Assembly (NCBI GenBank): GCA_036873755.1
Contig: JAVTVY010037275.1
Location: 1-64,000, forward strand
Reading direction: 5' to 3'
Length of the DNA stretch: 64,000 nucleotides
From: Hanleya hanleyi
Lineage: Eukaryota; Mollusca; Polyplacophora; Lepidopleurida; Hanleyidae
Below are positions 13,001 through 28,000 of this stretch, in pieces. Every line of letters starts with the position of its first letter. Within the stretch, counting starts at the first letter, position 1. The position numbers and the translations under genes were made by a program. The notes under the pieces are model-generated. The model was not told the DNA's origin, ran no database searches, and saw only the letters and a program-made list of their open reading frames with translations.

Positions 13001-16000
13001 GTCTAGTTAATTACCTATTTCACATTGATTGTCTCCCCTTGATATCTCTGAGATTGTCTCCCCTTGTTTTCAGCTTCCCCGGAGAAGCCACCTTTACCAG
13101 CGGTACCTCCGCCACCCGCAGCACCAATTCTGCCTCAGTTCGTCCCAAAACAGACAGCGCCACCTGTTGAGAACATCCCTCCACGATTTGTGGAGAAAGT
13201 GCAGAGTCATCGCCTTGTTGAAGGTACCAACGCCATCTTTGAATGCAGAGTTACAGGAAAACCCTTCCCACAAGTCATCTGGACAAGAAGTGGGTCTCCC
13301 GTCATGGAAGATTTCAGGTCAGTATTTGAACCTCGTCCTCTAAACGGGAGAAATTCAGTTGTTCAACCAAGCAGAGACTGATTATAAGCTTGGATTATAA
13401 TTCAGAACACTGACCTGTATATATAATATTTCAGAACATTTTTCTTTTGCACAGAAATTAAAAGATCGTTTGAAATCAGATTACAATTGACTGAAATCAG
13501 ACTACAATATCCATCTGTATGATAGTACAATTCTGGTGCCTAAGATTACCTTATGTGAAAAGAATAGGATATTACCTCCGAGATCGTTTGTTTCTCATAA
13601 GTTTCTATTGATATGGAATCTACTGTAATTACATCTGTATAGTATTCTATCATGTATAATATGCAGTGCAACATTTGGGCTTAGAAATCGGGGAAAATGT
13701 GTGTCAGATTTATAAAGCACATGTAGTCCTTAAATGGCAAATGACCTTAAATAGTCCATGGATAGAAAAGTCAACAAATCATGGATGAATTATCCTGTTT
13801 TTTAAATGAACTAGAATTTGTAATTATTCTCGTATTTACAGACACCAGATCATGACGGACAATTACACGGGTCGATGTACACTCGTGATATCCCGCTGTC
13901 TTCCCGAAGACATGGGGGAATACACATGTACGGCCCTGAACCCAGCTGGGGAGGATCTCACAACAGCTTTCCTCCAACCAGATGGTAAGGGAGATCACTC
14001 TGATTTGTTCAGGAGCAAATTGTCTCCCTTTAGCTAATGGTTCTATCCAGCAATTTGTAATAACATTTTACTTCAATTTAACTAATGCACAATGTGTAGT
14101 GGGATGGTTAGTACCTGAAAAGGGTCAAGTCCTGGTGTGGAGATGATTTATCCCCCTTGGCGGAGCTTAACAGAAAAATTTCAATATCGATGTTAATTTT
14201 GTTGGAATATAACCCATTTGTTTGGGGGAATCCTCTAATCATTCAATCACAGGAAGTGAAATTTCCCGCCAAAAAATCAGGGGTGATTAATTTATTAGAA
14301 CAGGATTTTGTCTACAAGATTGGGGTGATTGAATTAATGAAGGATTTATCGTAGTCAAAGAAAATTAGTATCAAACTCTAGTGGGATGTTGGGATTCTTT
14401 GTCGTATTTTCAGTCCTGAAGAAGATGCCAGTAGAAGAAGCTCGTAAACCTGAGTTTTTCATCCCACGCAGCGAGCGCATTATTGAGAGGGACGTTCAAG
14501 ATAGAATGGCGTCGGTTTCAGATGAATTGCTCTCCAGTGATGCTGTATGTAATCTTGACCTGAATTCTGTCTCCAAACTTGTATGAAGCCTCTTTAACCT
14601 GATACATTCTAGTCTTTGTGTATTATATAAAATTGAGTTGAACTTTGAATCTACATTTCACAAGACTTTTCAAGTACAATTAGTCATTCTCGGCCCTCGG
14701 CCATCTTGTTCGTAATACATTTACAGTGAAACCTGTGAATACCGTCACCTAGGTAAACCGACCACCCTCTAAATACTGACATTATCCATGGTCCCAAAAC
14801 TTAAATTTAAAGCCGTTTGAACCTGGAAAAACCAGAACACTGGCAAAACTGACATTATATCTGGTCACAAGCATGTTCTGTATACACAGGTCTCACTGTC
14901 TATGAAAATGTGGCAAAATTGTGCAGTAATCAGCGTTTTATGGTTTCTATTATAATTGAAAAATGTTCATGGTTCATGATAAAAAAAAAAAAAAATTCAA
15001 GAATTTTACTTGTGTGTATGAGAAATTCTTGAAGATCAAACCTGTGGCAGTTACCATTACAACAAAGCATTGCATTTCATAGGAAATCTACTGTAGTTCA
15101 AGTGTCCTAAAGTAATGATTTTGAAGAATTTAATTTGATTTAGAATCAAACATTGAATTTTAGGAGTTTAAAGTTTCCAAGTTTGAGCAGAGATTGATGA
15201 AGGAGATCAATTACAGAGAGGGCAAAGTTCGCCTGGCGAGCGAAACCGAAACTGAATATGATTCCGAACAACCCGAGGAGAGAGTGGCCCCATCACAGGT
15301 CCAGCCTCCCTCTATAACTACCACCCTGAAAGACTTGAGGTTCATGGAAGGCTCTGATGCTACCTTCCTGTGTAAAATTGGAGGCCGTCCCAAGCCTAAG
15401 GTAGGAGTCTCAGCGTTAAAATTGCGCACGAGCCCACTAGACCTGTGGACCAGTGAATATTCTTTCTTGAAGATGATAAACCAATATACGGACTAGTCAA
15501 AATTAACCATGGAGTAGCTAAGTTCATGGGTGGTGCCAAACTCTAGTACATTATGCCAAACTGGCTTCCAATCTGCATTGAATTCTCACTCTCAGGTATG
15601 AGAGAAAAGCAAAATTACCATCCATATTACAATAATTACCATCCTTACAATAATAGCTGAGAATATCAATACCTGAGGATTTGTCAGATGTCGCTTTGCA
15701 TCAAGTTGAGGGATAACCTGTATATTCAGCAGAACGTGGTACATGTAGTTGAGAATCATTAAATATATTGATTGGGCTTCATGTTATTTTTTCACTTTTT
15801 TTCCAGATTGCTTGGTACAAAGATGGCAGAAGAATCAAGAAATCCAATCGATACGAGATCAAATATACCCCCGATGGCTATGCAAGTTTAAAGATACGAC
15901 TTGTTTTACCTGAAGATGGCGGCCACTACACCATTCTGGCTGTCAATTCTGGTGGAAAAGACACGTGCTCTGGGCAGCTTTTTGTTGACCGTATTGGCAC

Positions 16001-19000
16001 CATCGATGCAACATCATTCGTTGAAGCAGACACTCTGGAGAAAATCCAGCGACGTGACTCGGAACGTGGAAAACGAGGGCCAGAAGGCGAGGGTGGTATC
16101 TTTGAGACGAATTTCAAACCCGTGTTCAAGAAAATCCCCGAAGACGAGGAAGCCAGAGAGGGTAACATGGTCAGGTTTGACTGTATCGTGGCCGGCCGAC
16201 CTATGCCTGAGTTTACATGGTTCAGAGACGGCATCCAGGTCCACGACGATGACATACACAAGGTATGTAACCATGGCAACAAGTATTTAACATAGCTGTT
16301 CTCATGGAAATAATAATTATAATCATTGTATACCCTATGTAGCCATGCATGGTAACCGGTTTATAGCCATGGTAACAGCTGTTTAACCAGGGCAACAGAT
16401 GTGTAACCATAGCAACAGATGTGTAACCATGGCAACAGATGTGTAATCATGACAACAGATGTGTAACCATGGCAACATCTGTTTAACCATGGCAACAAGT
16501 GTGTAACCATGACAACAGATGTGTAATCATGACAACAGATGTGTAACCATGGTAACAGCTGTTTAACCATGGCAACAGATGTGTACAGATGTGTAACCAT
16601 GGCAACAGATGTGTAACCTTGACAACAGATGTGCAACCATGGCAACCGCTGTTTAACCATGGCAACAAGTGTGTAACCATGACAACGGCTGTTTAACCAT
16701 GGCAACGGCTTTGTAAGTGTAACTATGGCATCAGTCAAATCATTAAGCGAATGGCCATGTAACGTTGTATTAGAGACAACGTTGTGGAATATTATTTCTG
16801 ATGTTTGTTTCTCTTAAGAGATATACAGCGATAACTGAGACAGAAGAGTCTTTAGTCGGAAACTTATCTTACTGATCAAGAAAGTCTCTTCTGGTAACAG
16901 TCATGACAGTGCTACTTCAATAAAAACAAATATAATCTTGGATATACTGTTTCAAATTCATACAAGGAATTTTCAATAATACTACAAACTGTCGACCGTG
17001 TGAACTGAATTGCTTTTACATGGATAAGCTCAGTTTGTACGAAAGAAGATTATAATAATTAGATTATAATAATTATAATCTTACTACCATGATCCCAGAG
17101 ACCTTTTTATATGTGAAACATCTTATTACCACGATCCCAGAGACCTGTTTATATGCGAGATGTCATCTTATTACCACGATCCCAGAGACATGTTTATATG
17201 TGAAATGTCATCTTATTACCACGATCCCAGAGACATGTTTATATGTGAAATGTCATCTTATTACCATAATCTCAGAGACTTGTTACCCCTCAGCCCATAG
17301 GGCTGTGGGGTCTTGTCGTTGCCATGTACGTACGTCCGTCCGTCCTAGCGTCCGTCCGTCCTGGCGTCCGTCCGTCAACATTTTCTTGTCCGCTAAATAT
17401 CTTCAGATCTATGAAGTCGGGCCTGACCAAACTTTGGTGAGAGCTTCCTGAATGTTGACAGATGAAATGATTAGATTTTCAGATGGCTATCATGATGTCA
17501 TGATTTTTAATTATTTTTTTTATTATTTATTGATGGCGTAGCTTTTGCACTGTTATCTATGCCCATCAACATGTTCTCAACAGATGAAATGATTAGATTT
17601 TCAGATGGCTATGATGATGTCATGATTTAAAAAAAAAAAAATTATTATTTATTGATGGCTTAGCTTCTGCACTATTATCTATGCCCATCAACATGTTCTT
17701 GTCCGCTGAATGTCTGCAGATCTATCAAGTCGGGCCTGACCAAACTTTGGTGAGAGCTTCCTGAATGTTGACAGATGAAATGATTAGATTTTCAGATGGC
17801 TATGATAATTTCATGATTTTTTATTTTTTAAAATTTTTAATTTATTGATGGCTTAGCTTTTGCACTGGTATCTATGCCCATCGGGAACCCTTGGTTGCAT
17901 GTTTCGTTGTGAATTTTGAAGGTTCCCTGATACAAGAAAGCCTGGTCCATTCATGATTATTATTGAATGAAGGACAACATTTTTCTTAAATTTTGCTATT
18001 AAATCATTGTATTCTACATCATATGATTTATTCTAAAACTTTTGCATGAACCATATTTGTGTCCACACATTTAACTGGTACAACATAATGCTTCAATTTT
18101 TGTCACCAAACATGTTACTGTACCTTGGAAATTATGTAAAACGAGTGATTAGGAGAGCCCATTTTTAGCCTGACTGTGTGCAATTTTGAATCAGTTTGCA
18201 TACTTGGAGCTCCCCCCAAATAATGATAAGGGTTGGCCTGTGTCAATAAGTGTGTTTACTTATCACACTTGTGCAATGCATAAATTGCCACTGATAAAGC
18301 TACACTTCCTTGCATGCTGTAATCCCAGCACATCACTCACGTGAAACCAAAGTCTGTTATATACGGTATCCAGGAATTTTTTGCAGGTTCCGATCCCAAA
18401 CTCCCAGTTCCTTTTCGTAATTCATTATTGAGGGTCCAATTTTTTTAAGTGAATTTCGGCGCAAAGAGCCTGTGATCAATCACAAAACAGAGGTTTATTA
18501 ACATGAAATTCAATACCCAGCTATGCAAGCGGATCGATATTGAGGCTTCCAGAAGCTTTTTCTAGGAGTATTTCCTTCAGAAATCTTTCCAAATTGAACA
18601 AAAACAACACTTTCGTTTTTTGTTTCATTTGAGTTTTGGGTGCCCATATATGTTTTCCAAAACTAGACTGGCTCTAGATGCAGCCCTGATCCTACTTGAC
18701 TAAAAAAAAACAGGCTGAGGGGTCCACGCACCTTTTAGGTGCTTGCCTGCAATTCATGTTTATATCTAAGAAATTCTCTTTTATAAAAGGGCTGTGTGTG
18801 ATTGTTTTATGAGTGAATCATTTCTCGTATTTTCAGATCGTAGTGAATGAGGATGGTATCCACTCGTTGATTATTATGGCCGTGTTCATGTTTTTGACAC
18901 CCTCAAAGGTCATTATGACGCAGAATGCCAGGAATAGTGCTACTAGGAGAGGCCAGCTTTGTGCCTGTCAACCTAAATGTTTTAGGTGAGTTAAGCATGG

Positions 19001-22000
19001 ATACCACATCTTTCTCTTATATAATATCTGATTCTCAATTTTCTCAGAATTACTTTGCTTTTGTCCATCATTTGGCTTTTGTCCATCATTTGGCTTTTGT
19101 CCATCATTTGGCTTTTGTCCATCATTTTAAGCTTGTCCATCATTTGGCTTCTTTGTCCATTTGGCTTCTTTTTGTCCATCATTTGGCTTTTGTCCATCAT
19201 TTGGCTTTTGTCCATCATTTGGCTTTTGTCCATCATTTGGCCTTTGTCCATCATTTGGCCTTCTTTGTCCATCATTTGGCCTTTAATCCATCATTTGGCT
19301 TTTTGTCCATCATTTGGCCTTCCTTGTCCATCATTTTGGCCTTGTCCATCATTTGGCCTTTGTCCATCATTTGTCCATCATTTTTTTGGCTTTTTGTCCA
19401 TCATTTGCCTTTGTCCATCATTTTGGCCTTTGTCCATCATTTGGCTTTGTCCATCATTTGGTCTGTCCATCATTTGGCCTTTTGTCCATCATTTTAAGTT
19501 TCTTGTCCATCATTTCTGCCCTTTGTCCATCATTTGGCTTTTGTCCATCATTTGCCTTTTGTCCATCATTTGGCCTTTTGTCCATCATTTGGCCTTTGTC
19601 CATCATTGCTTTTGTCCATCATTTGGCTTTGTCCATCATTTTGGCCTTTTTGTCCATCATTTGGCCTTTGTCCACTACTTTCCAGCTTCCTTGTCCACTG
19701 CTTTCTCTGGCTTTTGTCCATCATTTGGCTTTGTCCATCATTTGGCCTTTGGTCCACTCATTATTGTCCATCATTTGGCCTTTGTCCATCCCTCGTCCAC
19801 TATTTGCCTTTTTGTCCATCATTTTGGCTTTTATCCATCATTTTGCCTTTTGTCCATCATTTGGCTTTTGTCCATCATTTGCCTTTTTTGTCCATCATTT
19901 GGCTTTTTGTCCATCATTTGGCTTTTGTCCATCACGCCTTTTGTCCATCATTTTCCATTTCTCTTTGTCCATCATTTTGGCCTTTGTCCATCATTTGGCT
20001 TTTGTCCATCATTTGGCCTTTGTCCATCATTTGGCCTTTGTCCATCATTTGGCTTTTGTCATCATTTGGCCTTTGTCCATCATTTGGCTTTTGTCCATCA
20101 TTTGGCTTTTGTCCATCATTTGGCCTTTGTCCATCATTTGGCTTTTGTCCATCATTTGGCTTTTGTCATCATTTGGCCTTTGTCCATCATTTGGCCTTTG
20201 TCCATCATTTGGCCTTTGTCCATCATTTGGCCTTTGTCCATCATTTGGCCTTTGTCCATCATTTGGCCTTTGTCCATCATTTGGCTTTTGTCCATCATTT
20301 GGCCTTTGTCCATCATTTGGCCTTTGTCCATCATTTGGCCTTTGTCCATCATTTGGCCTTGCGTTTTGAAGGGGTTTATCAGCCCAGGCTTACTTAGCGG
20401 CTTGGTAAAAAGCAAGTGCTGATAATGTAGTTCAAATCTAAGTAGCCCTGATATGAGCAAATCAGCCCCATTCATAGCCGACACCAGGCCTATCAAATCA
20501 ATCTGATGTGAGGGCAGGGCCTGCGTCATGTCCATGGGGTTATGGAAATATGTGTATCACTACATGAAATGCATTGTGGGTGCCGATATGCAAGTTACTA
20601 CAACATACTCCTTTAAGCTGCTCAAATTCTCACCCTGATGTGTTGCTGCCATCTTAAAAATATTTCTGAAACTGGCTTGATTTGTTAACCGTATTCATGT
20701 TGTTCAGTGTTAATTTCTTCTTCTATACATATGGATATATACTCTGTTGTTTGTATTATCCAGGAAAGCAGAAGATGGAGTTACCCCGTATGATAGAGAA
20801 GGTACAGAGTTACACAGTGAGCGAGGGGCAACCCATTACGTTCTCGTGTAAGGCCACAGGCTCTCCTGTACCCATGATGAGCTGGCAAAAAGACGGCAAG
20901 ATGATCACATCCAATCAAGACTACAGGTTTGTGCACATATTCTTCTTCCATCATGTGAGTGGGAGAGGACTATGCAACTGCTGTTTGTCCGTCTTGTTTC
21001 CATGTGTCCTTCCGTCCCTTTGTTCCATATATTGTGAGCGAGATATCTCGAAAACAAGAGAGTTGAAGATTGGAGATTCAGCACAACGCTGCATTTTGAG
21101 AGTATCTAGGTCAAGTTCAGTCCTGACTTACCTTGACATGGTTTCAAAGGTCACAAAGGTTAAAATGTGACATTGGTAATATACACGTGTTCTACTGAAC
21201 ACAAAAATTTCCACTACACTCTTGAACTTCTGGCAAATACCTTTTTGCCAATTTCAGTTGGGAGCCTTGTCAAGAGAATATTTCAATGACTGTTGAAAAT
21301 AACATGCATTTTCAGACATTAAGTATCTTTGTTTTGAATTTTTTAAGTTTTATAATATTTTTAAAATTTTATTGTATGCTGTTGTTTAGGATTGAGACAG
21401 ATGAGACAGGACGATCCATCCTTCACCTGCCCTGTGCCAGGCCGTCTGATAATGCCTGGTTCCAGTGTTCTGCTGTCAACGTGGCCGGGACAGCCTCCTC
21501 AAGGGGGAAACTTGTAGTACAAGGTGAGATAACTCTTCAGTGTTATCCTTTTGCTCCAGAGGCAAGAATCTAATATATCGATTGGTTTATTCTCGTTTAT
21601 CTGAGTGTTGATACTCCTGCTTTGCTACACAAGGAAAATTGTAACCCTTTAGAGAACACAGGGTTATTATGGTTTTAGCTACTATTATTGAACATTGACT
21701 ATCTTGTAATAAGATATGGTAATCAATAAGATATGGTAATCAATAAGATATGGTAATCAATAAGATATGGTAATCAATAAGATATGGTAATCAATAATAT
21801 ATGGTAATCAATAAGATATGGTAATCAATAATATATGGTAATCAATAAGATATGGTAATCAATAAGATATGGTAATCAATAAGATATGGTAATCAATAAT
21901 ATATGGTAATCAATAAGATATGGTAATCAATAAGATATGGTAATCCCTCTTATAATTCAAACACAGGAAGTGAAATTTTCCACCATAAAATTGCTGAGTT

Positions 22001-25000
22001 GATCAAATTTATTAGAACAAAAAAGTTGACAAAAATGGTCCAAAATCATGCAGATAATCCATTATTTCTTCGTTATTTCGAGGGGGTCCTCGGTGGCCGA
22101 GTGGTCTAAGGCGCTTCGCTGGTGACCGCTAGCCTCACACCGCTGATCCGGCACGGGTTCGAGCCCAGCTGGTCTATGTGTGAAAGTTTGTCAGTTACTT
22201 GCCGAAGGGCAGTGGTTCTCTCTGAGTACTCCGGCTTCCTCCACCAACCAAACTGACTGTCACCATATGAGTGAAACAAACTTGAGTGTGACATTAAGCC
22301 AAATTCAGTGCTTTGTGTTTAGAATTAGTGCGCAAGCTAAAAATAGCTCACGTCAAAATATTTAGGAGAGCATATTTAAAAGTCAGGCGAGTAATTGCAA
22401 TATAATACAATATAAAATGTGACAGTTTACGTGAGCTAAAAATCAGTCCCGTGACATGAATTTACGCGAGTGTTTGCGTGCAGGTGAGCTATCACTCACG
22501 CTAAAAACGAAGCCCTGCAAATTCCCTCCCTCGTTATTTCTATGACTTTAGAGGGCGATCAAATTTATTAGAACAGCTGATTGAATTAGGTTTCCAAATT
22601 TAGGGGCGATTGAATTTTGATAGGGGGATTTTTTCTTGTGTTTGAAATACTGCATAGAAATGTACAATAAGTCAGCTACTTTACTTTGACCTTGCCTTTC
22701 ATGATTTCAGTTGACGCTACAAGACCAGCCCCGACACCCGAGAAGAAGGTCCAGATAAAACCGAAAATGACGTCTCCACCGTGAGTTTATTCACTATTTG
22801 TTATACCTCCATATCCTATAAGATCATTAAACTGATTGGTTGCTGTTCTCACTCACTTATACCATGTGATTGTCTCAAATTTTTGTACCCCAAGCCACTA
22901 ACTCGAACACCCTCTCACTTCAGCTCTTCAGACATTGTACTGGACTCAACATATCTACTTGTACATGTTTCTGTATCTGTCCATCACCCTCTTAGACCCG
23001 ATTGTACCAATCTCACACAATATTGTACCAATCTCACACCCGATTGTACCATGCACATCATAGACCCATCTCTTACACAGTATATGACCAAGTGGTTTGT
23101 TCGAATTTTATCTTTTATTGATGACTTGGAATGTGTTGTTTCTTTGCTTGGTGCTCAGCATTCATAGGAAAGATCAAGGACTGTCTGATCTAGTGTCAAG
23201 ATAATGTGACTGGATGGAATAGCTTGCTTACCTATGATATGGTGCTTCAGTGAACAGCATTCGGACCACTCTGTCACAAATAGGCACTATCATGATAGGA
23301 CTGAAAAATTGTTAAAGTAACATTAAATGTACTAATTCATTCTTTTATTGACAAGCAAATGACACTGAATTACATATCACCAGTTTCTGATTTGTTGCAA
23401 ATAAACTCTCTCATTCCAGTTTTCATCCCCCAAACTTGCACACTGATCAGTTTTGCGATTATAATTTTCTGTCTGAACTCGCTACAACATCACATGACAT
23501 TTCCAAATGTCTTTTTTTCCACCTCTGTTGTCATAGTTACTATGAGATTCAGGAGGCAGGCCCCGTACAGCAAATAGGTTACGCCTCAGAAACAGAACGT
23601 GGGCTGGTCAGGTTAATATCTGATGACGAGGAGGACCGGAGGTGTGTAGGCATGGCTGGAACAGGAAGTAGACTAGGGAATGCTGGGAATGATGTGGAGA
23701 ATTCTGGGAATGATTATATACATTTTTGTTGTGGCCCATCTCTGTAGTATAGTGACTTGTAGTACAGTCAGATCCTGGAATTGGACATGTCGTGATTGTA
23801 TTGTAATTCAATGTTTTCATTTCTTTCACGTGACTGATGAAGTCTCAAATATTTGTTTTATATACGGAATATAAATCTCACCAACATACTAAAACCAACT
23901 AAACCATCAGATTGCAGAGCTTCTCAATATTGGGACAACCATGCAACGTTTAGACTGTCAAATGGTGCAGAATACAGTTCAATTATTATATTTGTGAAGA
24001 TAACATTTCAAATGATAAGTGAGGTTGTCAAAATGTTGAACGTTCCATTCCGAACTATTATCCTGTGGTACAGTTCTGAGTTCCATTGTTGTCTGGTTTG
24101 GAATGGACACGTGCATTCTGGAACAGTTCCTTGTTCTCAACAGAACTATAGTTCCATCCAGATGAATACAAGAAATCTTTTGGCAAACTTTGAACTGTTG
24201 TTTTCGGACAGTAAAAATTAATAATATTAGTGGGATGACAGGTTTGGAACCGCTCTTCTTGCAAACCATAATTAGAGTTTTATTAAAGTTGGGGCAAACA
24301 TGATACCATCTGCAAGAATACATTCCGCGTTTTGACACCCTCATACATACACATAAATAGGTGCCTGGAAGTTTCTATCTAATTTGTTTGATCAATTAAC
24401 TCTGCATGCCAATAATAGCACCACAGAGGTTAATACATTTTCTCTGATATTCAAAACGGTTAATGTCAACAATTTATATTTCATGATAAAAGGAGTAATA
24501 TTTCATTGGTCAGATTGAACTGCCAAGACTACTCACACTGAAAATACTTATGAAATACAACAACTGAATCAGAAATTTTGCTCTACACTGCCTGTGTCAT
24601 TCAGAGCATGTCATCTTATAGTTTATCAAAAAATCTTATCACCAATCCATGACATCATTGACATAAGTGAATAATTTTGATCTCATGTACATGTATGTTA
24701 AACAAAATAAATTATTTTATTTTCAATTCAACTGAGTTTCCCCAACATCTGTTGGAGTACACTTATAAACTATAAATCTAATAGACTACCGGTATGCTGG
24801 AGTACACTTATAAACTATAAATCTAATAGACTACCGGTATGCTGGAGTACACTTATAAACTATAAATCTAATAGACTACCGGTATGCTGGAGTACACTTA
24901 TAAACTATAAATCTAATAGACTACCGGTATGCTGGAGTACACTTATAAACTTTAAATCTAATAGACTACCGGTATGCTGGAGTACACTTATAAACTATAA

Positions 25001-28000
25001 ATCTAATAGACTACCGGTATGTTGGAGTACACTTATAAACTATAAATCTAATAGACTACCGGTATGCTTTTGATATTGTGTTTTTGAGATGTGATTTTAT
25101 ACGGAGTAGTATTAGTAAATTGATAGGTTCCTCAAGTCCATATTCCAGATTGTGTTGTAGTTAAGATATTAGATAAAACCTTCCTATCCGTAGTTTTGTC
25201 AATCCTTATTCCCATAGGCGAAAGCCCATTGCTCCTGAGGAAAAAGTAGCGCCTGTTGCAGCGCCACCTGCAGCGAAACTTCCCACAAAGAAGGCTGCGC
25301 CACCTGCAGCGAAACTTCCCACAAAGAAGGCTGCGCCACCTGCCGCGAAACCTTCCACAAAGAAGGCTGCGCCACATGCAGTGAAACCTCCCACAAAGAA
25401 ACCTGAACTCAAAGCTGTTCCCGTTGCTCCCATCGAGGTGGAGCGGATCTTACCAACAGAGGGAGAACCTGAGGAGTACAAACCCCCCAGTGTGGCGGAG
25501 GCTAAGAGGCTGTTCGATCGAGGGGAACCTCTCCCACCACCCGGCTCACTGTCCCTCGATCGGGCTGTCGCCCCATTACTGGAACCAGCACTGGAGCCGT
25601 ACATTCCACCGTCAGTTGATATCATTGTTCATTTCACTGTACATATCATTGTAACTGAATTAAGGAGTTCGTTGTTTACGATTCTTGTTAATCTGACTCT
25701 GAATTGATAGGATAAGGTCCTCTGCTTCTCACATTCAGCTTACCTTTTCTGTCTTCTTGGACTGAGAGACTAGTTCTTCTCCACCTGGTTTGTCAAAATT
25801 TCCCTGTTCTGTGTTAAAACTGTGTTCTGGTTATCCTTAAATCTAACCTTTCGAATCTCCTCTTTAGTAGGACGACCAATGTACCCGCAATCTTCGATAC
25901 ATCGTCTTCCATTACTTCTTCTCCATATTAGCCCCACTTCACTTCAGTTTTCTCTTTTCCAACTTGCCATACTGATGAGTTTTGCAGGGCTTGCCTTTCG
26001 TCAAAATTTACGGAATAAAAGACAAATTTTTGCGATGCTATTTGAGCTAGTCGAAAGTTACATATTCTATGCCAGTCTTGTCCTAGAACGCACTAGGTGC
26101 AAAAGTGATCTCTGGTGCAGTAGCTCTTTCAGGAACAGAAACATAAAATACAATATTTTATTTGCGCTGAAAACTTACCTCGCTTCCACTCTTGCATTTC
26201 TTGTCTACATGAAATATCACAGTAAGAATTTAAATGACACAGTTATCTCCCCTGCTTCATTGCTGAACATGGGATTTGATTTAATACCATTACCTCATGA
26301 TTGCAAGCCCTGCTAAGCATCAGACCTGATTGGCTGTATGTGACATCACATGACATCTCCATATTTCTCTTTCTTCACCTTTGTTGCCATAGTTACTATG
26401 AGATTCAGGAGGAAGGACCCGTACAGCAGATAGGTTACGCCTCAGAAATAGAACGTGGCATGGTCAGGTTAATATCTGATGATGAGGAGGACCGGAGGTG
26501 TGTAGGCATGACAGGAACAGGAAGTAGACTAGGGAATGCTGGGAGTGATGTGGAGAATTCTGGGAATGATATACATTTCTGTTGTAGTCCTGTCCTTGTG
26601 GTATCAATGTATGGAGTTTTATAGAAACCACAGCGCATCATTGGATATATTCCAGTTTTGAAGCAATCGATTGGTCAATTCAAATTTTCAAACATAAATC
26701 CAGCATTTTGATGGGCTTGTGGAGAAAATTGGATAAAAATCCAACCAATCAAAGAGTTTCTGTAAATTTTCATTGAAAACAGGATAATTATACTGAATAG
26801 TGAAATAGGCCCCTAATATACATGTAATTTACCTTTTACTAATTATGTAACAAGTAAGTAAGCTTTGTATTAGTTCACAAGCCTGGAAATGGGCACAGAT
26901 TCCCAAAACACCCCCATGGAAGAAAATGAGCATGATCCACTATCACAGCAAGTCTCACTTGAACCACTTATGGTGGACCATTTTATTTCTCTCTTTAGGG
27001 TTTTTTTCCCGAAAATGCCAGGTACCGATTTCCAGGCTTGGTTCCCAGCCACTAACAAATCAGAGCAGCCAAGTTTTCACTCTGCATGGTCAAGTTGAAC
27101 TCTATCCTGTGATGTAAACTCTGTCCTGCAAATGTCAAGTTGCTTCAAATCAGACACGGACTCGAGCCAAACTGAAGGAATGGGTCATTCATTTACATCT
27201 ATGATTGTGAAATCCTGCTTGACTTAGGTTAGCAGATCTACAAGTTTAAAGGACCTACAATCAGAGCAGCCAAATTTTCACCCTGCATCGCCAAGTTCAA
27301 CTAAAACAGAAAAGTCTGTCCCCCAAAGGAGTTTCCTTCAAATCTGACATAGGCTCCAGCCAAACTGAAGGAATGGGTCATGCATTTACATTTATCAATG
27401 GAATTGGTCCTGCTTGGCCGATGTTCGCAGACATACAAGTTCACTCTCTGTTGTGCCTGAGAGATGGCGCTGATATTCTTAGTATTTCTGACTGGAATAC
27501 ACAAACTGATATGGTTGCAGAGTGTATGAAGTTAAGCAATTGTTGAGCTCAATCAATACTTGGATGGGTGACCAAGTGCTGTACTAGCTGGGCTGATCAG
27601 TGTCCAGGATAATAGGAACTGTGGACACCGTCCGGTTTTGGCACATGAAGGCACCGTCGTGATATGACTGAAAAAATGTTGAAAACGACGTTAAATCCTA
27701 CTCACTCACTCACTCACTCCTGCTACGCTGGAAGGCATGAGGGATAAGTATATCCTGCCAAATTATCGGTGCTGAAGATACTGATTGAAATTCAATCCTG
27801 GCTGGACAGGTCTCGATCCAAACTAACTTTGTGTGACTGAGTGATATTTGACTGCATGATCTCATGGCAACAACGTCATCTTATCGATCATTAGATTGCT
27901 AAGATAAGATATGATTTTTTATGTGTCATAAAATAAAAATAATAATTCCATTGATCGTATAAAGCGAACCCAGCTTGTACGCTAAATGTAATCAAGAAAG

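Noticed and set aside
16361..16738. 125-codon minus-strand open frame (PWLxxCCHGYTSV repeats)
   Set aside because: Generated by the 18-20-bp minisatellite at 16330-16715.
19055..20422. Open frames up to 455 codons across the 18-bp array
   Set aside because: All three forward frames and one reverse frame are open because the unit is 18 bp and has no stop; no domain, no splice context.
22086..22180. Functional tRNA gene
   Set aside because: A and B boxes are present but no paired acceptor stem; it is the head of a SINE with a target-site duplication.
25599..25605. GTACAT at 25599 as donor of PEVK exon copy 1
   Set aside because: Phase fits, but GTCAGT at 25611 fits phase as well and matches donors used elsewhere in the gene.
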